DNA of 64,000 bases from Kudoa neothunni (Eukaryota; Cnidaria). Made by a program: the position numbers and the translations under genes. The notes below the pieces were generated by a model. That model was not told the DNA's origin and did not search any database. It saw nothing but the letters and a program-made list of their open reading frames with translations. Where the stretch lies: the NCBI GenBank assembly GCA_964304625.1, contig OZ199838.1:12400001-12464000 (forward strand), written 5' to 3'. Position 1 is the stretch's first letter. Each line of letters starts with the position of its first letter. Below, piece after piece: positions 24,560-38,049 of this stretch.

Positions 24560-25592
24560 TTAAAGAATGGGGCTGACAACATCGCCTCTACAGCCGCGAA
24601 GGAACATTCCATCTTAACCAATCGTTTGTGTCGGCGATATTTGGTTCAAAGGTTTCTATCAATGGTCCATTGTCAATTACTCTAGCACTTTCTTTTCTCT
24701 AATAAAATATAATTACTTAAGAGATTGGGCTTAATTTTTTAAATATCAGTGATTTCTTTCTTCCTCAAATTATATGTAGATTTGAAACTAAAAAATAAAT
24801 ACTTTTGGCATTGAATGATGAGGCATAAGACACTAAACAATGTTTATAAATATGTTTTGTGGTGATTACGTATTGACCAATGAGGAACATTATGGTGGAA
24901 ATTATCAAAATTCGCTTTATGAATTCAGTTTTGTAAAATGCCATATTCGCAAAAATTATAGAACTTGAAATATCAATTATTACATCTCGTATAAATAAAG
25001 GTACTACACAACGAGCGTAAAATTCATTGATTATAAAAGTTGGACACCAAATAATAAGATGAGATAAAGTTTATATTCTTTCCAAACAATTATATTTCCC
25101 TCGACCTAATCATTGCTTACTATAATTTTGAGTAAATTAGCGGCCAATTTAACCAGTTTAAAATAATAATGTTTATTTAATTAGGATCCATATAGAAATA
25201 TAAGTGGTTTTATTTTGATTAGTTATCATTACTATCTCTAAGAGAACAATACCACATTTTATTTTCGTTTTATCTTCATAATAATTATATAGGAATTATA
25301 AACATACAAATGGATGTATGATCAAGTATAACATACGTTATCTATCAATACTGAATATATATCATATCGATGAAATTGTCCAGAACAAATTCTTCCATAA
25401 ATCCCCTATTCACAGATAAAAGAATAATTATTTTCCTATGAATAATAGTATTATTTTCAAGTGATAACTAAACAACCAATTATATACCAAAATTTATTAA
25501 AATTTTCGTTAATTTATAAAATAGTTGCTATAGTGAAATATATTATAAAACCAACTAGCGATTAGCAAGCCACTCCTACACTGGCTTTAATC
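24560..25592. other. AT-rich spacer
   Basis: No gene or repeat recognised. The right end carries the target-site copy CTTTAATC (25585-25592) of the next element. Confidence 0.4.
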
Positions 25593-26223
25593 CTGGGGTT
25601 GGCAACGACAGGCCGGGAGCTTTCCTCATCCGGTCCGCGAGGATGGGTTAATAATAAAGTTAAATTGTTTTTTGATCGGACGGAAATTGTATTATTTACC
25701 ATATTTTCATAATCAATCCTTTCAGCGCATAAGGACGCTTAATAGCAATATAAGCAATGTTAATGAAATATTATCTCTCGTTTTCTAAATATAAATGTGT
25801 AGAAAACAAAATAAATCTCAAAATACTCCCCTAATCAGATTTCTCATTTATTTTTACTTATTGTATGATATTAGTCTTATATTGACGAGTGGAAACCTTT
25901 AACTATCGTTTTTAAATATTTTGAATCATCATTTAATTATATGAAATATTAAATCCAATATAAATAAAATAGGTAAGTTTTGAATGAATAATTGTATAAA
26001 AATAACTATTCTCCCCTAAAAATATGCCAAGCGTTAGATATTATTTTCTGGAATTGTAATGGAAATGTATTATTTTAAAGATCAAAATATAAATTTACCA
26101 CGCTAATTTTCAACTGTATTGTGAAAAATTCATTACATCGAAAGGATTTATATATATTCTGGCCCTCCTTCTAGGTCAGCATGACAATCAGGCTCGACAA
26201 TCTAATCGGGTTGTCGACCCCTG
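25593..26223. mobile_element. Non-autonomous hAT element with perfect 8-bp target duplication
   Basis: 631 bp. Inverted ends CTGGGGTTGGCAAC and CAGGGGTCGACAAC are typical of hAT elements. The direct repeat CTTTAATC is identical on both sides (25585-25592 and 26224-26231), as expected for hAT insertion. The interior is AT-rich with no transposase. Confidence 0.75.
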
Positions 26224-26615
26224 CTTTAATCTAATAAAAATGAATAAAAATGTTTAATTAATTCTACTACAATAAGAGGATATTTAAAACATTAAAACCC
26301 ATTCTGATAAAAGATATTATTTTATATAAAGTTGGATTTTTTTGAACCAATTCTATTATTCCTTGATATATTGATAAATTAGGCTGGCTATGCTTCATAT
26401 CCAGCGTGAAATTTTCTTGGGATATTGACATGAAACGAACAGCGATTTATATTTGTTGTAAAATTAAATATTATTTTCACGACTACAACAAATATTGAGA
26501 TATTGGTTGTAAAATAAACGCACTGGAAAATGTAATATAGAATATTAGAAAACAATTAACACACTTAGATGTAAGCTATTAATAATTGTTCTATTTTCAA
26601 AAACGAAATTTTTAT
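26224..26615. other. 3' flank of gene A
   Basis: AT-rich sequence. Nothing beyond the target-site copy at its left edge was recognised. Confidence 0.35.
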
Positions 26616-29600
26616 CTAAGAATTAAAAACATGAGATGATGATTGGTTTGGACTCTTCCAGTTTTTGTAGGAAAGTATCGCTAGTAGTGAGAAAACGGAG
26701 AGACCAACTACGCTGACACCGATTGGTATATGGCTAAATTGTATAAAAATAATATCATTTTAATTTTTACTTGTTTGAATTTTTACTCCTAAAACACATA
26801 AAAAATTTAACACAAATAAAAGCATGCTTACGCTGAAATATTTTCATCTAGTAATAAATTAGATTATGGTTAATTTAAGTTATTGATTTACCTTCTATGT
26901 CAATTTCGCCGCTTATTGAACTGAATTTCTGATGTTTGACGACAAGTCTAAGACTGTTTGTTGCTGGAACGTTACGAATAACAAATTTATTGCAATTTGG
27001 AAATCCATCTGAGCAACCATAATCATCATCTTCTGAACATTCCAAGTGGAACGAAGGATTGGGGTTGATTTCATAAAGCTCAAAGGTACACTTAGGGTCC
27101 TCATCTAGCGAAGGAGGTAAAACGCTTGTGATTGTTAATGTTAGGCCAACTCTCTCCACTTTTAGCGATATTCTTTGAGCTATTGGAACGATTTTAAAGC
27201 ATTCAACAATTACGCTTTTTATTTTACTGGTCGCTATTTCAGGGGGTTCCATATCATCTTTTTGAGTGGGGGGTCTTATTGTAGTTTCTGTTGCGGTGAC
27301 TATGGGTGGATCATTATTTGGTGCTTGTTGAATAGTATCAGAGTTCACATCTGTATTGACAACTTTAGCTGCACGTTCATATCCAGTAACCTCTTGAGGT
27401 GAGTGCTTATTTACTGGCTCAGGATTATCGTTAATTTTGTAGACATTAGGTTGGTCATCTTCACTCGTGCTTGGTTTAGGCCCATCGTTTCTAACCTCAT
27501 GAGATGCTGGAGGCGGAACTGTCTGGAAATCACTAGTTACCGTTTGTGACTGCTTATTTTCATTATTAGAAATTTTATCAGTCGCACTGCTTCTGTTCTT
27601 ATCATTTGCATCGATTTCAAGATTGGTTCCAGTTTCTTTTTGAGTATCCATTGGTGGCACCGTAATGGATTCTATTTCTTCAATAGTATCTATTCCCAAA
27701 ATATTCAAAGGGTCGAAAAAGCTTCCATAGATATTTTTAGGAGGCTGTAATGTTGTAGAAATAACGTCACTATCATCGTCGGTATCGTCTCCATTATCAT
27801 TATCACTCTCAGTATTATCCTCGTTAGAAATAAAATCATTGTAATAACCATCTTTATCGTTTCTTTCAGTGTCTGATACCACATCTTTCTGGTTATCAGC
27901 TGTTGACAACGATCTGGTATTGTCATGGTTTGACTGAGGTGGAATTTCATAGGTAATTTCATCAGTGATGTCCATTGCATCAATTCTTAATCTATAACTC
28001 TTAGTGAAGTCTTGTGTATCTTCAATTAGGATTTCATTATCGCAATAAACATAGCATTCTATCGTTTGGCCTCCATAACGATCTCTGCAAGAATGGAGTG
28101 GTAGGAAGTGATCCCCTTCCGAAATTTCCAATACGTACCTACATATGGAATCTTTTATGTATGTGCTTAATTGAATATTAATATAGATTTTATCGTCTCT
28201 ATAGGTGTGAGAAATTTCAAAATTAATTTTACCTACATATACATATATAATATTAAATAATATACGGTTTAAATGAGGCTACCAGCTTTTAATGTAGCGT
28301 GAAAGGGTCTGTATATTTTTAGAGGGGTTATTCGTATGTCATACATGGTGTCTTTTTGTAAATTTTCTAGAACAACCGAATCTTTACATAACCCCCTACA
28401 GGGCGTGATGTTGTTGCATGATGCTCCGTAATATGAGTTTCCATTAGACGGTTTTACCTCATAAATACATGATAATTCACTCAACTTTTGTCCTACATGT
28501 TGATATCGATTCACTATAATCTCAAAACCATCCTCAGTCGGTGTCACACGTTCAAATTCAATAGGGAAATTTAGTTTCCTCTCTATATTAAATATTAGAT
28601 GATGTAAAGTTATGAGGAAATTACCCCTCTCGAACAAGAATTGTTGTGAAAACGATTTAGTTACAGGAAGGTGATGTTCTTCGATCTCCAATACCATCGG
28701 CCCATCAATCAATAAAATACTCACCCACTGAGTAATTCCACATTGGTCTTTACAAAATGTGAAAAAATTATTATCTTGACAAAACGGTTTGTTGGTCGAC
28801 TGAGGTTTCACATTAGCTGCCGAATAAATCTTCAGTTCGCATCTACTGAATTTCAATGTCGAATCTGTCGGCATTAAATCTTGGGTATTCACAACTAAAT
28901 GATGATTGGTTGCCTCTACTATGATTCCTGAATAACCGTTCTTTAAAACTAAATTATCATTTAACAAAATAATGATTGGTTTATTCTACCGTAATAAATT
29001 TGTGAGTTTCCGTCAACATCTGAGTGCACGTCATGTTGGCGTGTTTGAATGAGAACGGTTACAATTTCGGACGGTTTTCGGAGCGTTAATGCAACCCTAT
29101 TACATAGTGAATAACAAAATGAGCCAGAATTATTATTTCCACAGTTAGATTCAAACGGGTTGTGTTGGTCGGTGATAAGAGCAGTTTTTATTTTGAACAA
29201 ACATATTTCTGACGAGTCTCCGTCTCCACCTTGGGCTTCAAATACCAGAACATTTTTGTTGGTTTCATTTTTATAACTGGCTGTATATTTCGTGCTGAAA
29301 ATCTCTATATTTTTTTTCATGTATGCGTTAGGCATAAAATAGTAAAATTTAGGGAGGTATTCGCATTTGATCCCATAGTATGGTAGAAATGGGTCAAACT
29401 TGACAAAACCTCGTAAATTTGGCATTAACGTTTGTAAACTATCCTTTCGATTCAGAATCAAATCCTTATAACCCATTGTACATACTTCATCAATTCTGGA
29501 ATCGATTGAAACATGAAATTCTCCCTTATCGTTTACTTCGGTGAATAGACGGGGTGTTCTTAAAACACCTAATCAAAAGATAGAGAATAACGATAAAAAT

Positions 29601-30066
29601 AAAATTGTTACTTTGCTCTAAACCAAAAACATATGCAGTTGGTTGGTTTGTGTGATCCACAAAATGAACCCCATTCTCCTCTTGAATGAGATTAAAATAT
29701 GTGCGATCAACAAACATATTTTGGTCAGTAAGAATAACACTTTTTTTGGAACATTTGATTTCACATAGAGTTTTGCCGTGAAAATCTCCACCTGAGCATT
29801 TATTGATATTGATGTACAAACGGGATTTCTGAGAATATGTCATAAAACGACATGTTTCTTTTTTTATATCTATGTTGTTTATTGTCAACTTAAAACTTGG
29901 CTCAATCCTGTCTTCAAGTTTTTTCACGACTAAAAACTTATCGCAAGAGATATTGAGTTGGCATATCAAACCTTTAATATACATATATATTTTTTAAAAA
30001 AATTGAAATCCTGTAAGTTATACTTATGGAATGAAGCAAATACCACCACAGAAATGTATTGTTCAT
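26616..30066 (-). CDS. Gene A: membrane-anchored protein with six FN3-like Cys modules
   Basis: Minus-strand exons: 30066-30024, 29971-29612, 29568-28990, 28948-28625, 28582-28283, 28232-26892, 26847-26832, 26733-26616. They total 3081 nt, 1026 residues. MNNTFLWWYLLHSIS is a signal peptide. Six modules follow, each with the pattern Cx[FYL]...C...CxxxC and then a strand ending like FN3 (KDTMYDIRITPL). They begin at CRFMTY, CLFKIK, CELKIY, CIYEVK, CRYVLE and CTFELYE; the last has CSDGFPNC instead of CxxxC. Between modules 5 and 6 lies an Asp/Ser/Thr/Pro-rich linker of about 230 residues. The last exon encodes a membrane segment (GVSVVGLSVFSLLAIL) and a short Lys/Ser tail, giving a type I protein. 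The seventh exon is only 16 nt. Exons 2-6 are all flanked by phase-1 introns. No known family was recognised beyond FN3-like; a receptor or adhesion role is inference. Confidence 0.82.
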
Positions 30067-30858
30067 TGTAGTTGTATGAAAATCAATTATACCTTGAGCC
30101 ACCACATCGATAACTAAATTCGCCTTCGGTCATTTTCCTATCGAACATTGAACAATCTTAATTAAAGTTATTTTGACCATATATAGCCCAAACTAATTAA
30201 AATGATGTTTCATTTAAAGTTGAATAAGTATTGTTTAAAAGTTTTGATTTTTCTCCCTCTTATCTATCAAACACAATTTCGCTATAATCCGTATAATTTG
30301 GGGTATTATTCCAACCATATTTATTTAAAATCTTTAAAATTATATTAGATAATTACTGAAATCATATTTAAGTATAATTTCCAATCTTATCAAATATCTA
30401 TTATAATGATTCCATTATGTAATATCTTGATTTATAATGGCTCATCGCATAAATCTTACCACTGAAAAGTATTTAAAATGTAATCAAATATCTCATACAT
30501 AAATTTTTAATGAAATTTATATAATCAAAGCTATAGTTTGGTGTTTATTTAATTATTCATTTATTAATGATGAAAGTTTCAAACTATTAACTTTTCCTTA
30601 AAATTAATAATACAAACACTAATCTATTAAATAAAGCAATAATAAATAGATTTTTGATTAAGTTTGTGATAAAAATTGATCTAAATTTAATATTTCATAC
30701 AATTAGAAGACATTAAAATACTTTGGCATATTTACGAAACAAAAACAAGATATACACGTGATCAAATAATAATTTCGATGACATTGTTTATGATCGATTA
30801 GTCATTCGGGCTAGAAAACGGATTTATTGTAGATGATTAGATATGTAAACAAATTTAA
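30067..30858. other. Promoter side of gene A
   Basis: AT-rich. A short minus-strand ORF just upstream (near 30137, MFDRKMTEGEFSYRCGG) could be 5' UTR or an alternative exon. No core promoter motif is evident. Confidence 0.35.
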
Positions 30859-31858
30859 CCCTCTAATAATCCCAAAAACATTGAGCGTGTAATGGACATT
30901 AGGCTAAAATTTACTCCACATTTTTTTTGAATTATAACACTTTAGAAAATCTAATAATCAATATCTTAGAATAATTTTTAATTCCTATGGATGAAACACT
31001 GACAAATGCATATTAAATTTAGACGTAATCCACGCGATAATCGGCTTCGTTTACTATCCGTCTTATGTTGGTACACATCGATGTTCATTAAGAAAGTAAT
31101 TGCGTTAATTTAGCGGATTTAAACGTGTTGCGCCAGTTAGAATATTAAAACAAAACATAAGAAGAATTCTTGAAAGTTACGCGAAATTAAAACAATTTTA
31201 AATGCGGTAATTGGACAACAAAACTTATAACAATTTTCGTACCACTTAGAAGATTTTTTATCATTTTTCATCTCATTGTATCCCCATGTTTCTCGCTTTG
31301 CATTAAGAAGAGGTTCCTGTTTGAGGGGGGAAGGGGGCATAAACAATGCCGAGACCTGTTTTTATTGCTTTGTTTGTGGACTTTGTTGTCAACAATGCTT
31401 TGTTTAATTGTTCAACGATTTCTTTAAGAAAATCGCGCATTTTGATTTATTGGGAACATAAGATATCAAAATATACTTTTAACGAAATACAAAAATGCTG
31501 CCACAACGAGCTCTATTTGGTGATGATTGGAGGCATGGTGGTATCTCCAATTTTTAACGTAATGTCTCTATGGTCAATTTTTTCCAACAATGTTTCAGCA
31601 AGAAACACCGATAAGAAGACATTTTTGTCCACAACATGATGTTTATTCTTTGATAAACAAAATTCATCAATGAAATCATTAGAATCACCTATCTTCATAT
31701 AATTTGCGCATTGGATTTAATTAATTTATCTAACATTTTTTTACTTTCTATAAAAACTACTCATAGGAATTTTATTTGATTAAAGTTAGAAGTGGTTTAC
31801 ATTTTTTGAAATATTTTTAATCCAAAAATATATGGGGTAAATTTTACCCCAAAGACCA
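30859..31858. mobile_element. TTAA-flanked element with coding-like interior
   Basis: 1000 bp between TTAA copies (30855-30858 and 31859-31862). The left end CCCTCTAATAATCCC resembles the MITE at 23986; the right end is weaker (TGGTCTTTGG). A subterminal dyad GGGGTAAATTTTACCCC lies at 31834-31850. Minus-strand ORFs between about 31700 and 31310 (MKIGDSNDFIDEF..., then MRDFLKEIVEQLNKALL...) look coding but are interrupted and not recognised. It separates gene A from the 3' end of gene B. Confidence 0.45.
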
Positions 31859-33451
31859 TTAAAAGATAAAAGAAAAATTAAAACTTATACAATAACTTAC
31901 ATAAACAAATTTTTTCGTCAAACCAAAAGAAAAATTTATTAGAAGAATAATTGGAATCTATTAGATATTGGTTTACTGTATAAAGCGATGTACCATCAAT
32001 AAAATCGTTTTGGGGTAAAAGAAGAGGTCAATCGAAACAAATTTATTAATTTTAGTCGACTTTATGGTTATAGGCCGTGTCTTAATTTAAGAATGTTCAC
32101 TTTTTATTTGGGAGTATATTATTCACTCACAATAGTTACAAGAACTGGCAGTCTTAATTGATCGATTTTGTTGCAACACCTTCTAAGGATGCCTTTGTAC
32201 AATTTATGCTGAACTGTTCTATTCCATCAACAAAATTATTTTAAAAATTATTCCAACATGTATATATATTCGAAGACAAACTTCGATTTAAGTCCGGAAT
32301 CCAATTCACATGTATAAAAGAAAACCTGAGCAGTGTTATGAGCTTCTTTTGTAAATCTGTATCTGGGAGTCGTTCAGATCGTCGTTTAATTTTCCATCGC
32401 ATGGATCAATGATTTTTTAATAACGTTAAAAATTTACCCATTCAATTTGAGTTTAAATAATAAAGCCGAAGCGATAAATGAATGATTGGAAATATAACTA
32501 ATTTGTTAAGATGGTCATTTCAAAAGTATGGTAAAAATTTTTGTTATATCTTAGTAATTCCATTTTCAACGATGAAATTAGGTTATATAAGTTCAATCTA
32601 GTATTTTTCAAAAATTCGGCAACCTACCTAAAATCTCCCAATCAATGGGTAATTTATCTATTGAACTCCAACTATAAAAATATTACACTTAAACCCCAAA
32701 TTATTAAAAAAAGGGAACGATATTAATGCAAAACCACCAGAATTTCTCCAAACCATGTTATAAATATAAAATCTTGGCGTAAAGTATCAACAAACAACAA
32801 TTACTTGCTTTAGAAAAGCCAATTTAAACGAATCAAATACATTATATATAATATCCATTATTAATGCCAGGAAATCTTAATTTGTATGTGTAATAATTCT
32901 ATCTACTATATTTCGAATGATTATATTTAATTCTTTCTCCTAATAGGTATTAATTACGGATCAGAAAGTGGAAACGACGAAAATCGATTAATCAAATAGA
33001 ACGGGTGATTTAATAAAAACCTCAAATTTTTTAGATAATAAAAATTTTTTGGTTAATAGAGAGGTTGGGTATTTTAAAGAGCTTAAATAAATTAGACAAA
33101 AATTCACAAATAAAACTGTCAACATTTGAACCTAAGAAATGTAAAAAGTTTTCTAAATAAATAATAATTTAAAAATTAATATAATATTTCTTCAATATAA
33201 AAACTTTTTATCGTTTGCACATCCATCAAAAAGTACATCAAATCGATTAGGGGTTAATTTTTAATATATATTTTCTGATTCCAGAGACGGTGAATTATGG
33301 AAACTTGAATAACAAATCGTATACTATTATACACTAATTTTTATAAACATTGTTATAAATTTTCCTAGAAAAATATTTATACAAAAACAACAAAATATTG
33401 TGTAAATAACTATATTTATTCATAGTTAAAAACATAAATATGCGATATTAT
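31859..33451. other. Spacer between genes A and B
   Basis: AT-rich; no exon, repeat boundary or RNA gene recognised. Confidence 0.4.
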
Positions 33452-36235
33452 TTATTGGATATCTGGTATTTCATCTACAAAATCTAAGAAAAATTCAAAA
33501 AATTATAAAGGCTCTTACCCATCACTATAAACGTCCCAAAAACGCTTTGATCATTGGCCAAGGCTACTTTTAGGAAAAATATTTTTGTCTTTGAAACATT
33601 TAAAATAATGAACTCGTTACATAAAGGGATTCCATCAGAGCAACCTTGGGTCGAATTCTCATTGCAAAATAAAGTATTATCGTTTTCATTATTTGAACCA
33701 ATCTCACGCAGTTCCCACGAACATTTCTCATTTGAATTTACTTTGAACGACATTTGAGATCTAATTTTTAAATCGTCACCATTTCTCGCAACATTCAAAT
33801 AGATTTCTAAATTTATAAATAAATTAACATTACATAGAATGGAACATGAACAAACTTTTGGGTGAGGATGTCACATTGCGTGTGGATTGATCCCCATCGT
33901 TGTTATTTGTGATTGAAGTAGATAAATCATTCTCTGGAAGATCTCTATATTCTATAATAATAGGGGAGGCCTTTCTACGTTTTCTAGTTTCTAAAAATTA
34001 TTCTAAATTCAATTTCCTATAGAATGAAAAAAAATACTTTTGGTAGTAGATGTAATAATATCGATCGGTATTTCAGTGGTTGGAATGTTTTCAGGAGGTA
34101 TCACATACGTTCCCGATAGTCCTAATTGAATTGCGTTTACTTGCACCATATATTGGTTATTATGACTATAGTGTTGGTTAAATTTTATTTGTGAGTTGCA
34201 ATAAGTTTTGCAATCGTTTTCAGAGTTTTTCAAAGCAGAACCACATGTTTGCAAAGTTTCATATTGTTCATTTACGAATTGGTATAAGTTGTAGTGACAT
34301 ACTTGCTGAGTATCGAACGGCTGTAACTCTATCGATATAACAGCGTAATTTTGGTGAGTGTTGTAGGTATGTGAAATGGATAAATTCATGGGGTCTAATA
34401 AAGTGAAAACAGGAGAAGAATACATAGAATTACGTGTTTTTAATTGTCCTAGAATTAAGGGTCTATAGTTGAGAGTGTCAACTTTAATATCATATACTGT
34501 GTCAGAATCTAGGTCGATAATTTGAACCGGATGTCGGCATGATGCTCGACAAGAAATAGCGTGCTTGCATTTCGCTTCAACGTATTGATCTTTTGACGCC
34601 CGACTTACATAATAAGAACAGGTCAGTTCATTTAGAATCAGATTTGATTGAAGAGGAGTTTTCATTTCTACCATAAATCCATCACTTGTTGTCTGAATGA
34701 CACTAGCATTGAGCGGTAAATTTGGAACAATTCCTGTGGAATTGTCAGTTAACACGTGAATAAACCAGTTTAAAATTTAATACTTTTTGCAACATAATAT
34801 TTATTCACAAAATTATAAGTTGTAGCCTGGTATTTGTTCGAGACTTCTACAACAAATGGTCCTTCAATCCGTTCAATGGAAATCACTTTTATCTCGGTGC
34901 AAAGGTCGTTGCATTGTTGTAGATTGTCCGACACTTTACAATAAACAGCCGTTTTCTTTTTTGGTTTAATTGAATTGGCGTTATAGATTTGAATATCACA
35001 ATTTTTAAGTTCTAGATCTCTAGGATCAAACATGAAATTTTCACCCTTTACAGTCAAAATTTCCCTGCTTACAGAATCGGGTGTTACTATTACATATTTC
35101 AATAAAAAATTCCTCATTATTTAGTTTTACCATAATGTGTTTGAATGTACCCATCATCATCCGAATTCACGTCATGAAAAGCTTTTTGAATAAGTACTGT
35201 GACAACAGTAGTAGACTGGTCAACAGTTATCCCCACATCCCCACAAGGGGCGTAACACTGAGAAATGTTCATGGCTGCACCCGTACAATTCGACAAATAA
35301 GGCTTGGAAAAATCGGAAGCTATTGTATTTTTCACTTTAAACAAACACATCTCTCCTGCCAAATTGTTTCCGCCTTTAAGAAGCATAATATTTTGCTTGT
35401 TAATATTCTTATATTTGGCCAAGTATTGTGGCTTGAAACTCTCTATATTATCTCGCATGTAAGCGTTAGGTAGAAAATAGAAGAGAGGAGGGGCACTGCT
35501 GCAGTTGATTTGATAAAACGAGATATATAGTAAAAAGGATAGTCTAATACTGTCGAGTTGATATTGTGAGCCTCGATCCCCAAAGTAAAATTCACCATCA
35601 CTCATTACGGAGCATGGAGTGGGCAGGAAAAATTTTGTTTTTATGAGCAGATTTTCTGTATCATGATCTACAATAGAAACTGTGAATGGAGGTGGTCTCA
35701 ACTGCTCTAAATTTTTACGGTGATTAATTATTAGATCATCCTATACTATACCATGGGTTAGGCCTAAAACTACCCCTCCTTTGTAGTATTTGGACGGAAA
35801 TAGTCGCTCATCACGCCTGGACTTCTCTAAAGTCACTAAAAATATCTCATGCACGTTTTTTTGGAGGTGAATGTATTTAGCAGTCATGAGTTGTTTGACT
35901 TCGCGTATATAAAAAGATTTATCATCACACCTGAAGGTACAATATGGGTATTTGAGTCTTTCATTAGTCTCACAGTCTTGAACATTTTCGAAACCAGGGA
36001 AAGGACCGTCTGCTAACAATATTCGGCATTTCATATCATTTTTATATTGGGGTCCCTCAACTTTTAGATTATATTTTTTAACACCATTCACATAGGTTGG
36101 CGTCAAAGTCAACGATGTTTTGGGGCTTGCAACACATTTTTCCAGCCAATCTACAATAATAATATTATTTGCAGCCATTTTAGGTCTAATACCTGTAAAA
36201 ATAAACACATAAAAATAGAGAAAAATTATTTTCAT
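33452..36235 (-). CDS. Gene B: secreted paralogue of gene A, six FN3-like Cys modules
   Basis: Minus-strand exons: 36235-36193, 36150-35774, 35740-35131, 35086-34784, 34733-34038, 33990-33856, 33806-33519, 33483-33452. They total 2484 nt, 827 residues. The signal peptide MKIIFLYFYVFIFT lies in a 43-nt first exon, exactly the length and phase of the first exon of gene A. Modules begin at CRILLA, CLFKVK, CDIQIY, CSYYVS, CHYNLY and CSWELRE. The last again has CSDGIPLC in place of CxxxC. FYFLPNAYMRDNIE matches YYFMPNAYMKKNIE of gene A. After module 6 the frame closes at DFVDEIPDIQ with no membrane segment, so B is probably secreted. It lacks most of A's linker, having only a short Asn/Asp/Ser-rich exon. 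It sits upstream of A on the same strand, a tandem duplication. Confidence 0.82.
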
Positions 36236-38049
36236 TGGAGACTTTAATATGAATAAATTTAATATTTAATTAAGCCCTAAGGCAAATATCGCGAAATTAT
36301 ATGGAATATATTTTGAAATTATATACTCAGTGTACTACGCCTTATCAATTATAATCATATAATTAACCCTCTTTGATGTGAAAAATTTAAAGTTGAAAAT
36401 ATAAGTACATTTAATTTAATACTATTCTCTTTCAATAGACCTACAAGATAACTAGAGTTTAGATGGCATTAACCTATTTGAAACGGGAAAAACTTAAAAG
36501 GATCCTGATCTCATCATCAGCCTATTATTTATAAAATGATGACGAGCTATAGATGATTGATTTTTAAAACTCCCATTATATTTTCAGTTTTTATCCTTTC
36601 TTAAATGAGATAATTTTATAATAATTAAAGAAAAAGGATGAAATCATGGACGATATAGTTTAATAAGTATAATTGGTTCACTCACAATTATTCCGTCGTA
36701 TAACTGTAAAGTTTCGAAATTTTGATATTTTCCATGTATATGATTAAAAAAGTATGTCTTTAGGACTTAAAATATTAATAAAACTTAAAACAATTATAAG
36801 AAACACAAACAAGTGCAAATAATAATTTTAAGACTATGGCTATCGACACACTAACGTATAATCCCTTGTCGGGACTGGTTATTCGTACGCTAGAGAATTT
36901 CTCTACAGTAACTCATTAATTTATATTAGTTCATTGCTTGTAATAGTACGAACATTTTTTTCCTATATGATTTGAAACTTATGGAAAGAATTTTGAATAT
37001 AATGTCGGACCGTTAAGCGTAGTTTTAATTTTTGTGGTGATCCGAAAGTTGTTAACACCAAAACCATTGTTGAATCACAAGTATAAACTAAAATTATTAT
37101 GAAAAACTATAAAAATAATAATGAGTTAAATTTTAATGAAACAACGATATTTTATCAGCGACGTTTAATTATTATTTGTAAAATAAATTATAAAAACTCT
37201 TTGAACTAACGATTTTCGTATTGAAAACTTAACCACACAAAGTAGAATTGTTAAATTTAAACTTTCATTAATTAAAAGAAATAAAAAGGATTAAATAACA
37301 ATTTAAATGAAAATATACGTGGATAGTAATAGCGTCTTGCCTGACAATTCCGCAGCGGGTTTGTAAGCACTCTAAATAGAACTACGTTCTTAAGATAGCA
37401 ATGGAGGATTAAAAACGTGGACTCTTAGTAATTGCCACTGTGAACATCAAGTAAAGATCAAGAAATTAAAATAAACCTCGGTCCGTAAATGTTTCAAACA
37501 TGACAGCGTTGATGGCATGTATATACAATATCTTTAAAAAAATTATTGTTTTTTTGATAATTATAACTACTCATAAACACTGGAATTACTTAACACATAA
37601 TTAATACACGTCGAACAAAAATAAACCTTGTGTGTTGCTATCTACAAATAAAGGAGTTATTCATCATTTAAAGCCAAATTATAAAAGATGTTTACTGTTA
37701 ATATGGATATTTTTAATTAAAAATTCAATTTATACAAGGTAAATAAAAAAATTATTTATTCCTTGTAAAGATTTTGAAATGTGTGAAACAAAAAGAATAT
37801 TAAGTTGTTTCAAAAAGGCTAAATTTAATCTCGTTAGTAGTGTTGACTTGGAATTACATTGGCAACTTGCGGGATTCAGAACTTTTCTCGTGATTTTTAT
37901 TTATTAACAAAACAACCTCATTATTGCAAAGCACGTCGTTCTTCTACGAATAATGATAAATTTGAAGTATTGTTTTAGTCCAATTTGATTTATAAACATA
38001 ATTCTTAAACACGAAAATCTATTTAATTTGTTAAAAATATCTTTTAACA
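36236..38049. other. Promoter side of gene B and spacer
   Basis: AT-rich. GC-richer patches near 36850-36910 and 37330-37400 have no recognised identity. A TTAACCCTC motif at 36363, like piggyBac-type ends, has no matching partner. Confidence 0.35.

Noticed and set aside
35081-35473. 130-codon plus-strand ORF
   Set aside because: Antisense to well-supported exons 3 and 4 of gene B.
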